DNA from: Cellulomonas sp. HZM
GTDB taxonomy: Bacteria > Actinomycetota > Actinomycetes > Actinomycetales > Cellulomonadaceae
NCBI RefSeq assembly: GCF_000708885.1
Contig: NZ_JEOE01000005.1
Span: 62,001-126,000 of the forward strand
Length of the DNA stretch: 64,000 nucleotides
Reading direction: 5' to 3'
Notes under the pieces: model-generated
Seen by the model: only the letters and a program-made list of their open reading frames with translations
Databases searched by the model: none
What the model was told of the DNA's origin: nothing
Position numbers and translations under genes: made by a program
Shown here: positions 18,176 to 26,014 of the stretch, piece after piece
Layout of the letters: the number at the start of each line of letters is the position of its first letter
How positions within the stretch are numbered: the stretch's first letter is position 1

Positions 18176-18637
18176 ATGGACATCGAGCTGCGCGACGAAC
18201 CGACCCGCCTGGTGGCGGTGCACCGCGAGACCGTGCGCATGGACGAGCTGCCCGGGTTCTACGACCGTGCGTACCGGTCGGTCGTCGCCGCGGTGCAGGC
18301 CGCCGGGGGCACGCTCGTCGGGCCGGCCATCGGGTGGTACCGGGGCATGCCGACGGACACCACCGACGTGTCCGCGGGGTTCCCTGTCGCGGGTCTCGAC
18401 GAGGGCGAGGTCGTCGACGGGGTCGTCGTCGAGCCGCTGCCCGGGGGTCGGGTGGCCGCGGGTCTGCACGTCGGACCGTACGACGGCCTGCGCGACGCGT
18501 GGATGAGCCTCGAGGACTGGCGCCGCGCGCACGGCGTCACTCCGCGCGGGGACTTCTGGGAGGTCTACCTCACGGACCCGTCGCCCGACGGCGACCCCGG
18601 GCTCAACGAGACGCTGGTGGTGCTCCCGTTGGTGTGA
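18176..18637 (+). CDS. GyrI-like/effector-binding domain protein
   Basis: A 153-residue protein consisting of one GyrI-like (AraC effector-binding) domain. It opens with DIELRDEPTRLVAVHRETV, has the central IGWYRGMP and AGFPVAGL motifs, and ends ETLVVLPLV. The family binds small hydrophobic ligands or inhibits gyrase; which applies here is open. No DNA-binding domain is attached. The last 35 bp overlap the 3' end of the minus-strand membrane gene at 18603-19688. Confidence 0.72.
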   Translation: MDIELRDEPTRLVAVHRETVRMDELPGFYDRAYRSVVAAVQAAGGTLVGPAIGWYRGMPTDTTDVSAGFPVAGLDEGEVVDGVVVEPLPGGRVAAGLHVGPYDGLRDAWMSLEDWRRAHGVTPRGDFWEVYLTDPSPDGDPGLNETLVVLPLV

Positions 18638-19688
18638 CGCGCGCCCGCGCACGCCACACCGCGAGCACCACGGCCCCCAGCGCGAGCGTCCCCGCGATCG
18701 TCACACCGCGCCACACCAGCACGCCCGCGACGACCGCGGGCTCGGCGTCGGCCCCCGCCACCGCGGTGACGGCGCCGACCAGCACCGCGTCGAGCGGCCC
18801 GAACCCGAACAGCGGCATGAGCGTGAGCGGGTAGGCCACGAGGAACGCGACGACGACCTCGGCGGCCGGGACGTGCACCCCGACGGCCCGCAGCGCGACG
18901 ACGAGGATCGCCGCATCGGTCAGCACCATGAGCACGAGGGCGACGAGCGCGCGCACCAGCCCGGCCCGCAGGCTGTCCGCCGAGCGGCGCCGCAGGTCCA
19001 CCACCGCGTCCGCCCACCTCTCGGGGTCGATCTGCGCACGCACCCGCCGCAGCGCACGGCCCGACGAGCGCCCGATCCACGCCGCGAGCTCGTCGCTGCG
19101 GAGCAGCAGCGCGAGGGCGACGAGCATGACGACCGAGACCAGGCCGCACGCGAGCGCCACGAACCACTGGCGTCGCTCGATGCCGTGCTCGACCGCGACC
19201 GCCAGCCCGAGCAGCACCCCGAGGACGGGCGCGACGAACCGCACGGCGTAGAACGTCACGGTGTTGAGCGCGGACCCGGCCAGCCCGATGGCAGGTTCGA
19301 TCTCCCACGAGCGGAACATCGCGACGCGCACCACGACGTCCCCCGGCGGCGGCGCGAACGTGCCGGCGACGTTGGCGCCGAGGTCGTTCTGCACGGAGTG
19401 GCGCAGCCCGAGGCCGGGCACGTAGAGCGCGAGCGGGATCGCGTTGAGCACCTGCCGGGCACCCAGCAGCGCGAGCAGCGGGACGAACGCCCACCCGGGC
19501 ACCCGCCCGAACGACTGCCCCACCTCGCGCCAGTCGATCGCACCGATCAGCGCGCGCAGCGCGAACCAGGCGAACACCCCGAGGCCGAGCCACAGCGCGA
19601 GTCGCGCCCACAGGGGCCAGCGCCGCCGCTCGGGCACGTCGTCCGGCGCGCTCGCGGGTGCGGTATCGGGCGTGCTCACGGCGCTCAC
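18603..19688 (-). CDS. YbhN/lysylphosphatidylglycerol-synthase-type transmembrane protein
   Basis: A 361-residue polytopic membrane protein of the flippase-like (UPF0104) family, with about eight hydrophobic segments. It carries the family features APPPGDVVVRVAMFRSW, a conserved loop near LRLRS-type arginines, and FLVAYPLTLMPLFGFGPLDAVLVGAV near the C-terminus. Members move lipids or lipid-linked precursors across the membrane. A glycosyltransferase of GT-C type lies immediately upstream (19723-21216), so a joint role in cell-envelope glycolipid assembly is plausible. The start is GTG at 19688, with a second GTG three codons downstream. Confidence 0.78.
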   Translation of the reverse strand: MSAVSTPDTAPASAPDDVPERRRWPLWARLALWLGLGVFAWFALRALIGAIDWREVGQSFGRVPGWAFVPLLALLGARQVLNAIPLALYVPGLGLRHSVQNDLGANVAGTFAPPPGDVVVRVAMFRSWEIEPAIGLAGSALNTVTFYAVRFVAPVLGVLLGLAVAVEHGIERRQWFVALACGLVSVVMLVALALLLRSDELAAWIGRSSGRALRRVRAQIDPERWADAVVDLRRRSADSLRAGLVRALVALVLMVLTDAAILVVALRAVGVHVPAAEVVVAFLVAYPLTLMPLFGFGPLDAVLVGAVTAVAGADAEPAVVAGVLVWRGVTIAGTLALGAVVLAVWRARARVTPTGAPPASR

Positions 19689-19722
19689 CGTAGGGACAGG
19701 GAACGCCCTGGGGGAAGCGGGG

Positions 19723-21216
19723 TCAGCCGGCGGTCGTCCGTTCGGGCGGCAGGACGAGCGTCACGCCGTCGACCTGCACGACGCGGCGGCCTCGCTCGAT
19801 GTCGTCGCGCGTGCCGGGTGCGATCCCCTGCGGGATCGCTCCGCGGACCAGCAGCGTCGCGGCACCCGAGCCGTAGTACCTCGCGGCGACGGCCTGCCAC
19901 ACGCGGTTGTCGAGCCTCGACACGGGCCGCCCGTGCGGGTCCCGGCTGCCCGCGCCGTAGCTCACGCCCGAGACGTCGACGGGGATGTCGCACCCCTCGT
20001 CGAGCTCACGCGACAGCCGGCCGAGCAGCGCGAGCGTGCCGGGGGAGTCGGTGCGGATGCAGCCGTCGGCCGGCAGCAGCGCCTCGAGGCGCGCGACGGG
20101 GAACGCCTTCACGTGCGTCGGGAACCAGGGTCCGGTCGCGAGGACGAGCACGAGCGAGGCCGCCACGGCGACCGGTGCGCGCACGGGGACCGGCATCGTC
20201 GACGCGCCCGCGGCGACGACGAGGACGAGCGCGGCCGCCGCGAACGACGCGTAGTGCCACAGGAACGACGGCGACGCGACCAGCACGCCCAGCTGCACCG
20301 CGAGCATCACGACCCACAGCCGTTCGCGCCGCGCCCGCCACGCTGCCACGGCCGCGAGCACGACGACAGTGCCGACGAGCACCACGAGCCACGTGCGCCC
20401 CGCGGCGTCCGGGCCGAGCCCGCTGTGCCGCACGTCGAGGATCTGCTCGAGCCGGTCGACGAGCGTGCCCGGGTAGCGCGGCCGGCCGAGCTGGTCGCGC
20501 ACGACGAGCTGCCACATGCGCGCGCCCGCGAGCGCCGCGAACGGCCCCACGACGAGCAGGAACGAACCCGCCGCCGCGCCCGTGGCGCGCGCTGCGACCG
20601 GCCACCCGCGCGTCACCACCAGCCACGCGAGCACGACGACGACGGGGACGACGCCCCAGATCTTCGTCGTCGGCGCGAGTCCCAGCACGGCGCCGCCCGC
20701 GAGCACCGCCGCGGGGGTGCCGCGGCGCAGCAGCACCACCGCGCCCAGCACCGCTGCCGTCCCGAGCGGCTCGATCAGCGTGATGTACTCGCTGCCCGCG
20801 GCGATCGGCAGCACCGCGTAGAGCGCGCCCGCGGTGACCGCGGAGGCCATGCCCCAGCGGGTCGCGAGCCGCACCACGAGCACCGTGTTCAGCACGCCGA
20901 CCAGCACGAACGCCAGGCGGGAGAGCAGCACGCCGTCCGCGTCGCCGACCCACCGCCCGAGCTCCGCGAACGGCGCGAGCACCAGCATCACGCCCGGCGG
21001 GTGGAGCAGGACGAAGTCGCGGTAGGGCACGTTCCCGTGCACGAGCGAGGCCGCGGCGGCGTAGTAGACCCCGTCGTCGTACCCCTGGTACGCGCGCAGC
21101 CCGACGAGCCCGCCGCCGCGCGCGATGCGCACGACGAACGCGAGCACCCCCGCGAGCCCGGCGACGACCCACGCCCGGCGCCCGCGCACCGGGACACCGC
21201 CCCCGCGTGCACCCAT
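19723..21216 (-). CDS. GT-C-fold membrane glycosyltransferase (GT39/ArnT-like)
   Basis: A 496-residue protein with about eleven membrane segments. The first periplasmic loop carries the catalytic-type acidic pair in GYDDGVYYAAAASL and then PYRDFVLLHPPGVML, typical of dolichyl/polyprenyl-phosphate-sugar-dependent transferases. The C-terminal approximately 120 residues form a soluble extracytoplasmic domain. The ATG at 21216 (MGARGGG) is chosen; upstream in-frame residues are compositionally odd and lie in the divergent promoter gap. Acceptor and sugar are unknown. It ends 34 bp before the flippase-like gene. Confidence 0.78.
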   Translation of the reverse strand: MGARGGGVPVRGRRAWVVAGLAGVLAFVVRIARGGGLVGLRAYQGYDDGVYYAAAASLVHGNVPYRDFVLLHPPGVMLVLAPFAELGRWVGDADGVLLSRLAFVLVGVLNTVLVVRLATRWGMASAVTAGALYAVLPIAAGSEYITLIEPLGTAAVLGAVVLLRRGTPAAVLAGGAVLGLAPTTKIWGVVPVVVVLAWLVVTRGWPVAARATGAAAGSFLLVVGPFAALAGARMWQLVVRDQLGRPRYPGTLVDRLEQILDVRHSGLGPDAAGRTWLVVLVGTVVVLAAVAAWRARRERLWVVMLAVQLGVLVASPSFLWHYASFAAAALVLVVAAGASTMPVPVRAPVAVAASLVLVLATGPWFPTHVKAFPVARLEALLPADGCIRTDSPGTLALLGRLSRELDEGCDIPVDVSGVSYGAGSRDPHGRPVSRLDNRVWQAVAARYYGSGAATLLVRGAIPQGIAPGTRDDIERGRRVVQVDGVTLVLPPERTTAG

Positions 21217-21310
21217 GCTCGGGACGGTACGCGCGCAGGCTGAGCGATATGCGGGGTTCTGGTGTGACCTGCGTCTCCGCACGATGCTGCGGACGCTAGG
21301 TTCGTGCACC

Positions 21311-22153
21311 GTGAGCCCGACGAGCCCGGTGGACAACGCCTTCGACGCGGCCGAGCGCGAGACGTGGCGGGGCAGAGCGCAGGCCTACCGCGACACCTAC
21401 GCGCTGCTGTGCGCGGCGACCGTGCCGGTCCTGCTCGACGCGGTGACGGCCGGGCCGGGCACCCGCCTGCTCGACGTCGGCACCGGCACCGGTTCGGTCG
21501 CGCTCGCGGCCGTCGAACGAGGTGCGCGCGTGGTGGCCGTGGACGCCGAGCCGTCCATGGTGGAGCTGACGGCCGCGCGGCTCCCGGCTTCGGCACCGGC
21601 GCTCGTCGCAGCTCTCCCCGTGCTGCCGTTCGCCGACGCGTCCTTCGACGCGGTGACCGCGAACTTCGTGCTCAACCACGTGGGACGGCCGCGTTCCGCG
21701 CTCGAGGAGACGCGCCGCGTGCTCCGCCCGGGCGGAGTGCTGGCAGCGACGATCTGGGCGACGCCCGCCGAGGTCGGGCAGCGGCTCGTGCCGGAGGCGC
21801 TCGCAGCTGCCGGTGCGGTGCGGCCGTCGGACCTGCCCGTGCTCGCGGCGGAAGACGACTTCGAGCGGTCCGCCGCCGGTCTTGCCGGCCTGGTGCGCTC
21901 GGCGGGCTTCGTGGACGTCGCGGTGCGCACCGAGCGGTGGGTGCACGTCGTCGCCCGCGACGACTGGTGGGCGGGGCCCGCCGCGGGGATCGCGGCGGTG
22001 GGGCGCACGCTCGTCGCGCAGCCGGAGAAGGTGCGGCGTGCGGCCTACGAGCGGTTCGTCGAGGCGGGCACGGCTCTCGTCGGACCCGACGGCCTGCTGC
22101 GCCTGCCGCACGCGGCTTTCCTGGTCACAGGGCGGGCGCCGGCGGGCGGCTAG
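21311..22153 (+). CDS. SAM-dependent methyltransferase (UbiE/Methyltransf_11 type)
   Basis: A 280-residue cytoplasmic methyltransferase with motif I LLDVGTGTGSVALAA, acidic AVDAEPSMVELTA, motif II PFADASFDAVTANFVLNHV, and post-motif RVLRPGGVLAATIW. The start is GTG at 21311, near the edge of the Rossmann fold's leading helix; it is divergent from the glycosyltransferase with a 94-bp gap. The stop overlaps the converging TfoX-like gene by 4 bp. The substrate is not deducible. Confidence 0.85.
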   Translation: MSPTSPVDNAFDAAERETWRGRAQAYRDTYALLCAATVPVLLDAVTAGPGTRLLDVGTGTGSVALAAVERGARVVAVDAEPSMVELTAARLPASAPALVAALPVLPFADASFDAVTANFVLNHVGRPRSALEETRRVLRPGGVLAATIWATPAEVGQRLVPEALAAAGAVRPSDLPVLAAEDDFERSAAGLAGLVRSAGFVDVAVRTERWVHVVARDDWWAGPAAGIAAVGRTLVAQPEKVRRAAYERFVEAGTALVGPDGLLRLPHAAFLVTGRAPAGG

Positions 22154-22476
22154 TCCGAGGCGGGGAGCGTCGCCGTGAAGTCGAGCGCGCGGGCTACCCA
22201 CGCGCGCAGCGCCTCGTCGTCGACCGACGCCGGGTCCACGTGGACCCAGTCGCGCATCACGCGCTCCCCCATGACCGCGGGGCGTGCGGCGGGTTCGTCG
22301 GGCAGGTCGGCGACCGCGGCCCGGCCGATGCGCACCAGGAGCCTCCCCGAGCCGGTCGCCGCGACGAGGTTGCCGTGCAGCAGGAAGCACGGGCCGCCGA
22401 ACATCCGCTTCTCGGTGATCCCGTCGATGCCGTCGAGCGCCACCCGCACGCGGGAGGCGAGGTCGAGGTCGGCCAT
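22150..22476 (-). CDS. TfoX/Sxy N-terminal domain protein
   Basis: A 108-residue single-domain protein with the TfoX N-terminal hallmarks: ITEKRMFGGPCFLLHGNLVA, LLVRIG, and a C-terminal helical segment with ALRAWVARAL. Stand-alone copies are common in actinobacteria and have no proven competence role. The start is ATG 22476 (MADLDLASRV); an in-frame ATG 18 bp upstream is possible. It converges on the methyltransferase. Confidence 0.82.
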   Translation of the reverse strand: MADLDLASRVRVALDGIDGITEKRMFGGPCFLLHGNLVAATGSGRLLVRIGRAAVADLPDEPAARPAVMGERVMRDWVHVDPASVDDEALRAWVARALDFTATLPASD

Positions 22477-22557
22477 CGCGTCATCGTCGCGCACGGGTTG
22501 ACGGACGTCACGCCCCGAGGCATAGTTGCGACATCACGTAATTGCGGAGGTAGCTAA

Positions 22558-22920
22558 GTGACCGTGACCGACGACATCGACGCGGTGTTCGCCGCGCTCG
22601 CGGACCCGACACGCCGCGCGATGCTCGCGCGACTCACGCAGGGCACCGCGACCGTCGGGCAGCTCGCCGAGCCGTTCGAGATCAGCCTCCCGTCGGTGTC
22701 CCGGCACCTCAAGGTGCTCGAGAGCGCGGGGCTGGTCAGCAAGGGCCGCGAGGCGCAGTGGCGCGTGTGCCGGCTCGAGCCGGAGCCGCTGCGCCGTGTC
22801 GACGACTGGATGGCGCCCTACCGCGAGTTCTTCGGCGGGCGGTTCGACCGCCTCGCTGCTCAGCTGCAGGCCATGGGTGCACCGGCGCCCGCAACAGACG
22901 GAGGAAGCGATGAGCACTGA
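22558..22920 (+). CDS. ArsR family transcriptional regulator
   Basis: A 120-residue winged-helix regulator: ADPTRRAMLARLTQGTATVGQLAEPFEISLPSVSRHLKVLESAGLV, then wing RVCRLEP and a C-terminal helix (VDDWMAPYREFF). It has no metal-binding Cys pair, so it belongs to the non-metal SdpR/YgaV-like subgroup usually paired with SRPBCC genes. The GTG start is set by GGAGG at 22546-22550. It overlaps the next gene by 11 bp, so the pair is one operon, and the regulator likely controls its own promoter. Confidence 0.9.
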   Translation: MTVTDDIDAVFAALADPTRRAMLARLTQGTATVGQLAEPFEISLPSVSRHLKVLESAGLVSKGREAQWRVCRLEPEPLRRVDDWMAPYREFFGGRFDRLAAQLQAMGAPAPATDGGSDEH

Positions 22921-23404
22921 CGCGACGACGATGACCGGCCGCACGCTGACCATCACCCGGGAGCTGCCCGCCTCGCGCGGCGCCGTGTACCGCGCCTGGA
23001 CCGAGCCGGAGCACCTGGTGTGGTTCTTCAACGACTCCATGCCGCGCCCGTCCGACCTCCCGACCGTGGACCTGCGTGTCGGCGGGACGTGGCGACTGCT
23101 CATGGTGGTGAACGACGAGCTGCAGTACTGGACCGGCGGGGTCTACCGCGACGTGGTCCCCGACGAGCGGCTCGTGTTCGCGTGGGGAGCGACCGACGGG
23201 TGGCCGGCGATCGACCCCGCCGACCTCGACGCAGGTCCTCAGGTCACGGTCGAGCTCGTGGACAGCGACGCGCACCCGGGCGGGACGCGCATGGACGTCA
23301 CGGTCGAGCTCCCCGAGGGGTGGTCGCACGAGACGGTGCAGGAGTGGCTGGACATGGGCATCGAGAGCGGCTGGAGGACGACCCTGGACCGCCTCGAAGC
23401 CTGA
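22910..23404 (+). CDS. SRPBCC/AHSA1 domain protein
   Basis: A 164-residue START-like ligand-binding domain: LTITRELPASRGAVYRAWTEPEHLVWFF at the N-terminus, VGGTWRLLM in the middle, and HETVQEWLDMGIESGWRTTLDRL in the long C-terminal helix. The start ATG follows GAGGAA (22901). It overlaps the ArsR gene by 11 bp. This ArsR-AHSA1 pairing is common in actinobacteria. The ligand is unknown; binding of a hydrophobic compound is the family expectation. Confidence 0.85.
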   Translation: MSTDATTMTGRTLTITRELPASRGAVYRAWTEPEHLVWFFNDSMPRPSDLPTVDLRVGGTWRLLMVVNDELQYWTGGVYRDVVPDERLVFAWGATDGWPAIDPADLDAGPQVTVELVDSDAHPGGTRMDVTVELPEGWSHETVQEWLDMGIESGWRTTLDRLEA

Positions 23405-23415
23405 CCACGAACGAG

Positions 23416-23498
23416 ATCAGCGGCACTTGTGACGTGTGCCTACTCGTGGGGCGCCGTGGAGGGCGCACGAGTAGTCAGCTGTCACAAGTGCCGCTGAT
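23416..23498. repeat. Long intergenic palindrome, family 2 copy 2
   Basis: Perfect 18-bp outer arms (23416-23433 and 23481-23498, atcagcggcacttgtgac) enclose a perfect 9-bp inner stem (ctactcgtg at 23440-23448 and cacgagtag at 23466-23474). It lies between the converging SRPBCC and NlpC/P60 genes. It shares its outer arms and the actcgtggggcgc centre motif with 9351-9430; the inner stem is absent there. Confidence 0.88.
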
Positions 23499-23572
23499 CA
23501 TGATCCGGCCGCGCCGGAGCCGTCCCGACGGACGACATCACGCTGCGAGCAGGAGAACGCGGCGAGCAGGCG

Positions 23573-24367
23573 TCAGGCCGAGACGGCCTTGCTGCTCACG
23601 CGGATGAACGTCGGGTGCGACTGCCAGATCGCGCGGACCTGGATGGTCTTGCCCGGGCGGGGGGCGTCGATCTGCTTGTTGCCGCCGAGGTAGATCGCGA
23701 CGTGGCCCGGCGTCCAGATGAGGTCGCCCGGCTTGGCGGCGCTGCGCGAGATCTTCTTGCCCTGGTGGCGCTGCACCGAGGAGCTGTGCGACAGCGTCTT
23801 GATGCCGGCCTTCTTGTAGACGTACCGCGTGAAGCCCGAGCAGTCGAACGCCTTGGGGCCGGACGCGCCGTGGCGGTAGGGCTTGCCGACGTACTCCTTG
23901 GCGACCGTGACGACCTTGGGCGTGCCCTTCTTGACGTGCACGAGGTGTGCGGACGCGGAGCCCTTCGCGCTCGACGAGCCGAGGTAGCGCACGACGATGC
24001 GGTGCGCGCCGACCTTCAGCGAGGACGGCAGGCGGTACGTCGCGACGCCCTTGTGGAGCGTGAGGGTGCGCAGCTTGTGCGTGCCGTCCTTGACGACCAC
24101 GCGGCCGGTCGCGTGCTTCGAGCCGACCGTGACGGTCGTGCGCAGCTTCGCGGCGGTCTTGCCGTGCGTCTGCGTGCGCTTGGAGAGGTGGAACGTCGTG
24201 CGGGACGACTTCTTGGTGATCTTCTTGGTGACCGTCGTGGTGGTGGCGGCCGATGCGGTGGCGGCGGTCGCGACGGGTGCCGCGACGACGAGGGCCAGGC
24301 CTCCGGCGAGCAGCGCGAGGCTGCGGGTGAACCGGCGGCGGGGCGTGGGGGTGACGGAGTTCGTCAT
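23573..24367 (-). CDS. NlpC/P60 family peptidoglycan hydrolase
   Basis: A 264-residue secreted cysteine peptidase. The signal peptide (ARSL-type hydrophobic core ending near ASAATTTT) is followed by a very Lys/Ser/Thr-rich segment with two Ig-like repeats (TVTVGSKHATGRVVV, RLPSSLKVGAHRIVV). The C-terminal NlpC/P60 domain spans about residues 160-264, with Cys176 in FDCSGF and His222 in GHVAIYLG. It probably cleaves D-Glu-mDAP-type peptide bonds in cell-wall stems. The ATG at 24367 directly follows a c-di-AMP riboswitch leader, so expression should fall or rise with c-di-AMP, as is known for this gene class in actinobacteria. Confidence 0.9.
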   Translation of the reverse strand: MTNSVTPTPRRRFTRSLALLAGGLALVVAAPVATAATASAATTTTVTKKITKKSSRTTFHLSKRTQTHGKTAAKLRTTVTVGSKHATGRVVVKDGTHKLRTLTLHKGVATYRLPSSLKVGAHRIVVRYLGSSSAKGSASAHLVHVKKGTPKVVTVAKEYVGKPYRHGASGPKAFDCSGFTRYVYKKAGIKTLSHSSSVQRHQGKKISRSAAKPGDLIWTPGHVAIYLGGNKQIDAPRPGKTIQVRAIWQSHPTFIRVSSKAVSA

Positions 24368-24375
24368 AGAGGTGA

Positions 24376-24566
24376 CCTCGGACGCCTGCGAGCTGAGCTG
24401 TCGGATGCTCCGTGGACGCGCTGTGGGTCGATGCGCGAGCCGGCGGGACGGTGTCCCGTGTGCACCCCGAGTGCGGGACGAGCCCGGCACGTACTGATGT
24501 GGGTCGCCCGTCGCTGCCGTGGGGGTATTCGGGGGATCCGGGGCGGCGGCAGCGCTCGGCGTCCGG
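24376..24566 (-). promoter_or_regulatory. c-di-AMP riboswitch (ydaO/yuaA leader)
   Basis: The minus-strand leader of the NlpC/P60 gene carries the conserved blocks of the actinobacterial ydaO motif in order. These are GCCGAGCGCUGCC, a long GC stem closing at CGGCAGCGACGGG, CGACCCA, CGGGGUG, GGGACACC, and finally CCGACAGCU followed by CUCGCAGGCGUC just before the start codon. The motif commonly precedes cell-wall hydrolases. Boundaries are approximate; the rest of the 375-bp gap (24567-24742) holds the promoter, but I see no clear hexamers. Confidence 0.85.
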
Positions 24567-24742
24567 CCCGGAGCTCCGGGGCTGGAGGCCCTCGGAACGC
24601 AGACGACCGTAGGCCACCGCGTGTGAAGGTAACGATCCGATCACGGCCCCTGAGGTGGAGGGCGTGTGAAGATCGCCGCGCCAACCGTCAGAATCCGGAC
24701 GAAGCGGTCGGCCGACGGGCCCGGGACCGTCGGCCGGGACCG

Positions 24743-25759
24743 TCAGTGCGGCGCGGCCGCGGTCGACTCCCGGACGACGAGCTCGAGGTCGAACAGGAGC
24801 TCCGAGTTCTGCGCGGGAGCCCCGTCGATCCGGGCGACGAGGGTGTCGACGGTCGCGCGCGCCATCGCCTCGATCGGCTGCCGCACGGTGGTCAGCGGAG
24901 GGTTGGTCCACGCGACGAACGGCGAGTCGTCGTACCCGATCACCGAGACGTCGCGCGGCACGGACAGGCCACGCTGGCGTGCGGCGCGCAGCGCCCCGAG
25001 GGCCATGACGTCGGACGCGCACAGGATCGCGGTGTGCCCGGACTCGAGCAGCCGGGTCGCCGCGGACTGGCCGCCCTCGACCGTGTAGAACGAGATCGCG
25101 ACGTGCTCGTCGGCGGTCGTCTCGTCGGCCAGGCCGTGCGCGACGAGCTGCTCGTGGAACGCGTCGATCTTGCGCTGCGCGGGCACGAACCGGCGCGGCC
25201 CGACGACGAGCCCGATGCGCGAGTGGCCCAGGCTGACGAGGTGGCGCACCGCCATGGCGACGCCCGCGGCGTCGTCGGCCGAGACGAACGGCGCCTCGAT
25301 CGCGGGCGAGTACCCGTTGATGAGCACCATCGGCATGCCGCTCGACGTCAGCCGCCGGTAGCGGCCGGGGTCGGCCTCGGTGTCGGCGTGCCGGCCCGAG
25401 ACGAACACTATGCCGTCGACCTTGTGGTGCAGCAGGGTCTCGACGTACTCGTCCTCGGTGGTCCCGCCGGGTGACTGCGTGCACAGCAGCGGTGTGAACC
25501 CGTGCCCGGCGAGCAGCGTCTCGATGGTCTGGGCGAACGCGGGGAAGACGGGGTTGGTGAGCTCCGGCACGACGAGGCCGACGAGCCCGGCGGGCTCGTT
25601 GCGCAGCGTGGCGGGGCGCTCGTAGCCGAGCACGTCGAGGGCGGCGAGCACACGCTGGCGGGCGTCGTCGGAGACCCCGGGCTTGCCGTTGACGACGCGC
25701 GAGACCGTCGAGATGCTCACGCCCGCCTGCTCGGCGAGGTCGGTGAGGCGAGTACGCAC
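24743..25759 (-). CDS. LacI family transcriptional regulator (MalR-like)
   Basis: A 338-residue repressor with an N-terminal helix-turn-helix (LTDLAEQAGVSISTVSRVVNGKPGVS) and hinge, then a periplasmic-binding-protein-like sugar domain (GLVVPELTNPVFPAFAQTIE, GIVFVSG, GHSRIGLVVGP, SVIGYDDSPFVAWTNPPLTTV). The start is GTG 25759, immediately before VRTRLTDLAEQ; upstream in-frame sequence is not LacI-like. It is divergent from the GH13 amylase, with a palindrome typical of LacI operators in the gap. The effector is probably maltose or a maltodextrin (inferred from the neighbour). Confidence 0.9.
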   Translation of the reverse strand: MRTRLTDLAEQAGVSISTVSRVVNGKPGVSDDARQRVLAALDVLGYERPATLRNEPAGLVGLVVPELTNPVFPAFAQTIETLLAGHGFTPLLCTQSPGGTTEDEYVETLLHHKVDGIVFVSGRHADTEADPGRYRRLTSSGMPMVLINGYSPAIEAPFVSADDAAGVAMAVRHLVSLGHSRIGLVVGPRRFVPAQRKIDAFHEQLVAHGLADETTADEHVAISFYTVEGGQSAATRLLESGHTAILCASDVMALGALRAARQRGLSVPRDVSVIGYDDSPFVAWTNPPLTTVRQPIEAMARATVDTLVARIDGAPAQNSELLFDLELVVRESTAAAPH

Positions 25760-25867
25760 CCTCGGAGAGTACGGGAGCGCTCCCCGACACCGGGGGACCG
25801 AGGGCCCGGGACGCGTGCGCGTCACCCGGCAGGACGAGTCTCTCGACCGGTCCGCCCGGCTTTGCTA

Positions 25868-25909
25868 CGTTTGCGCAAACGCGCTGGCATTTGCAGCAAC
25901 CCTTGCAGT
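25868..25909. promoter_or_regulatory. LacI/MalR-type operator region upstream of amylase
   Basis: A perfect 14-bp palindrome cgtttgcgcaaacg (25868-25881) with a central CG has the form of a LacI-family operator. Two TTGCAG elements follow (near 25891 and 25904), resembling the direct repeats reported for MalR sites in streptomycetes. It lies about 110 bp from the regulator start and 134 bp before the amylase ATG, in the 255-bp divergent gap. Confidence 0.78.
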
Positions 25910-26014
25910 GGCACGCGTCGTCCACGCCCTGGCAGGCCGACACGGCCGCGCGGCAGCGACCGCCCACGGGCACCCCGACCGGCAACGACGCCGGTCGTCC
26001 CGGAAGGAAACCGC

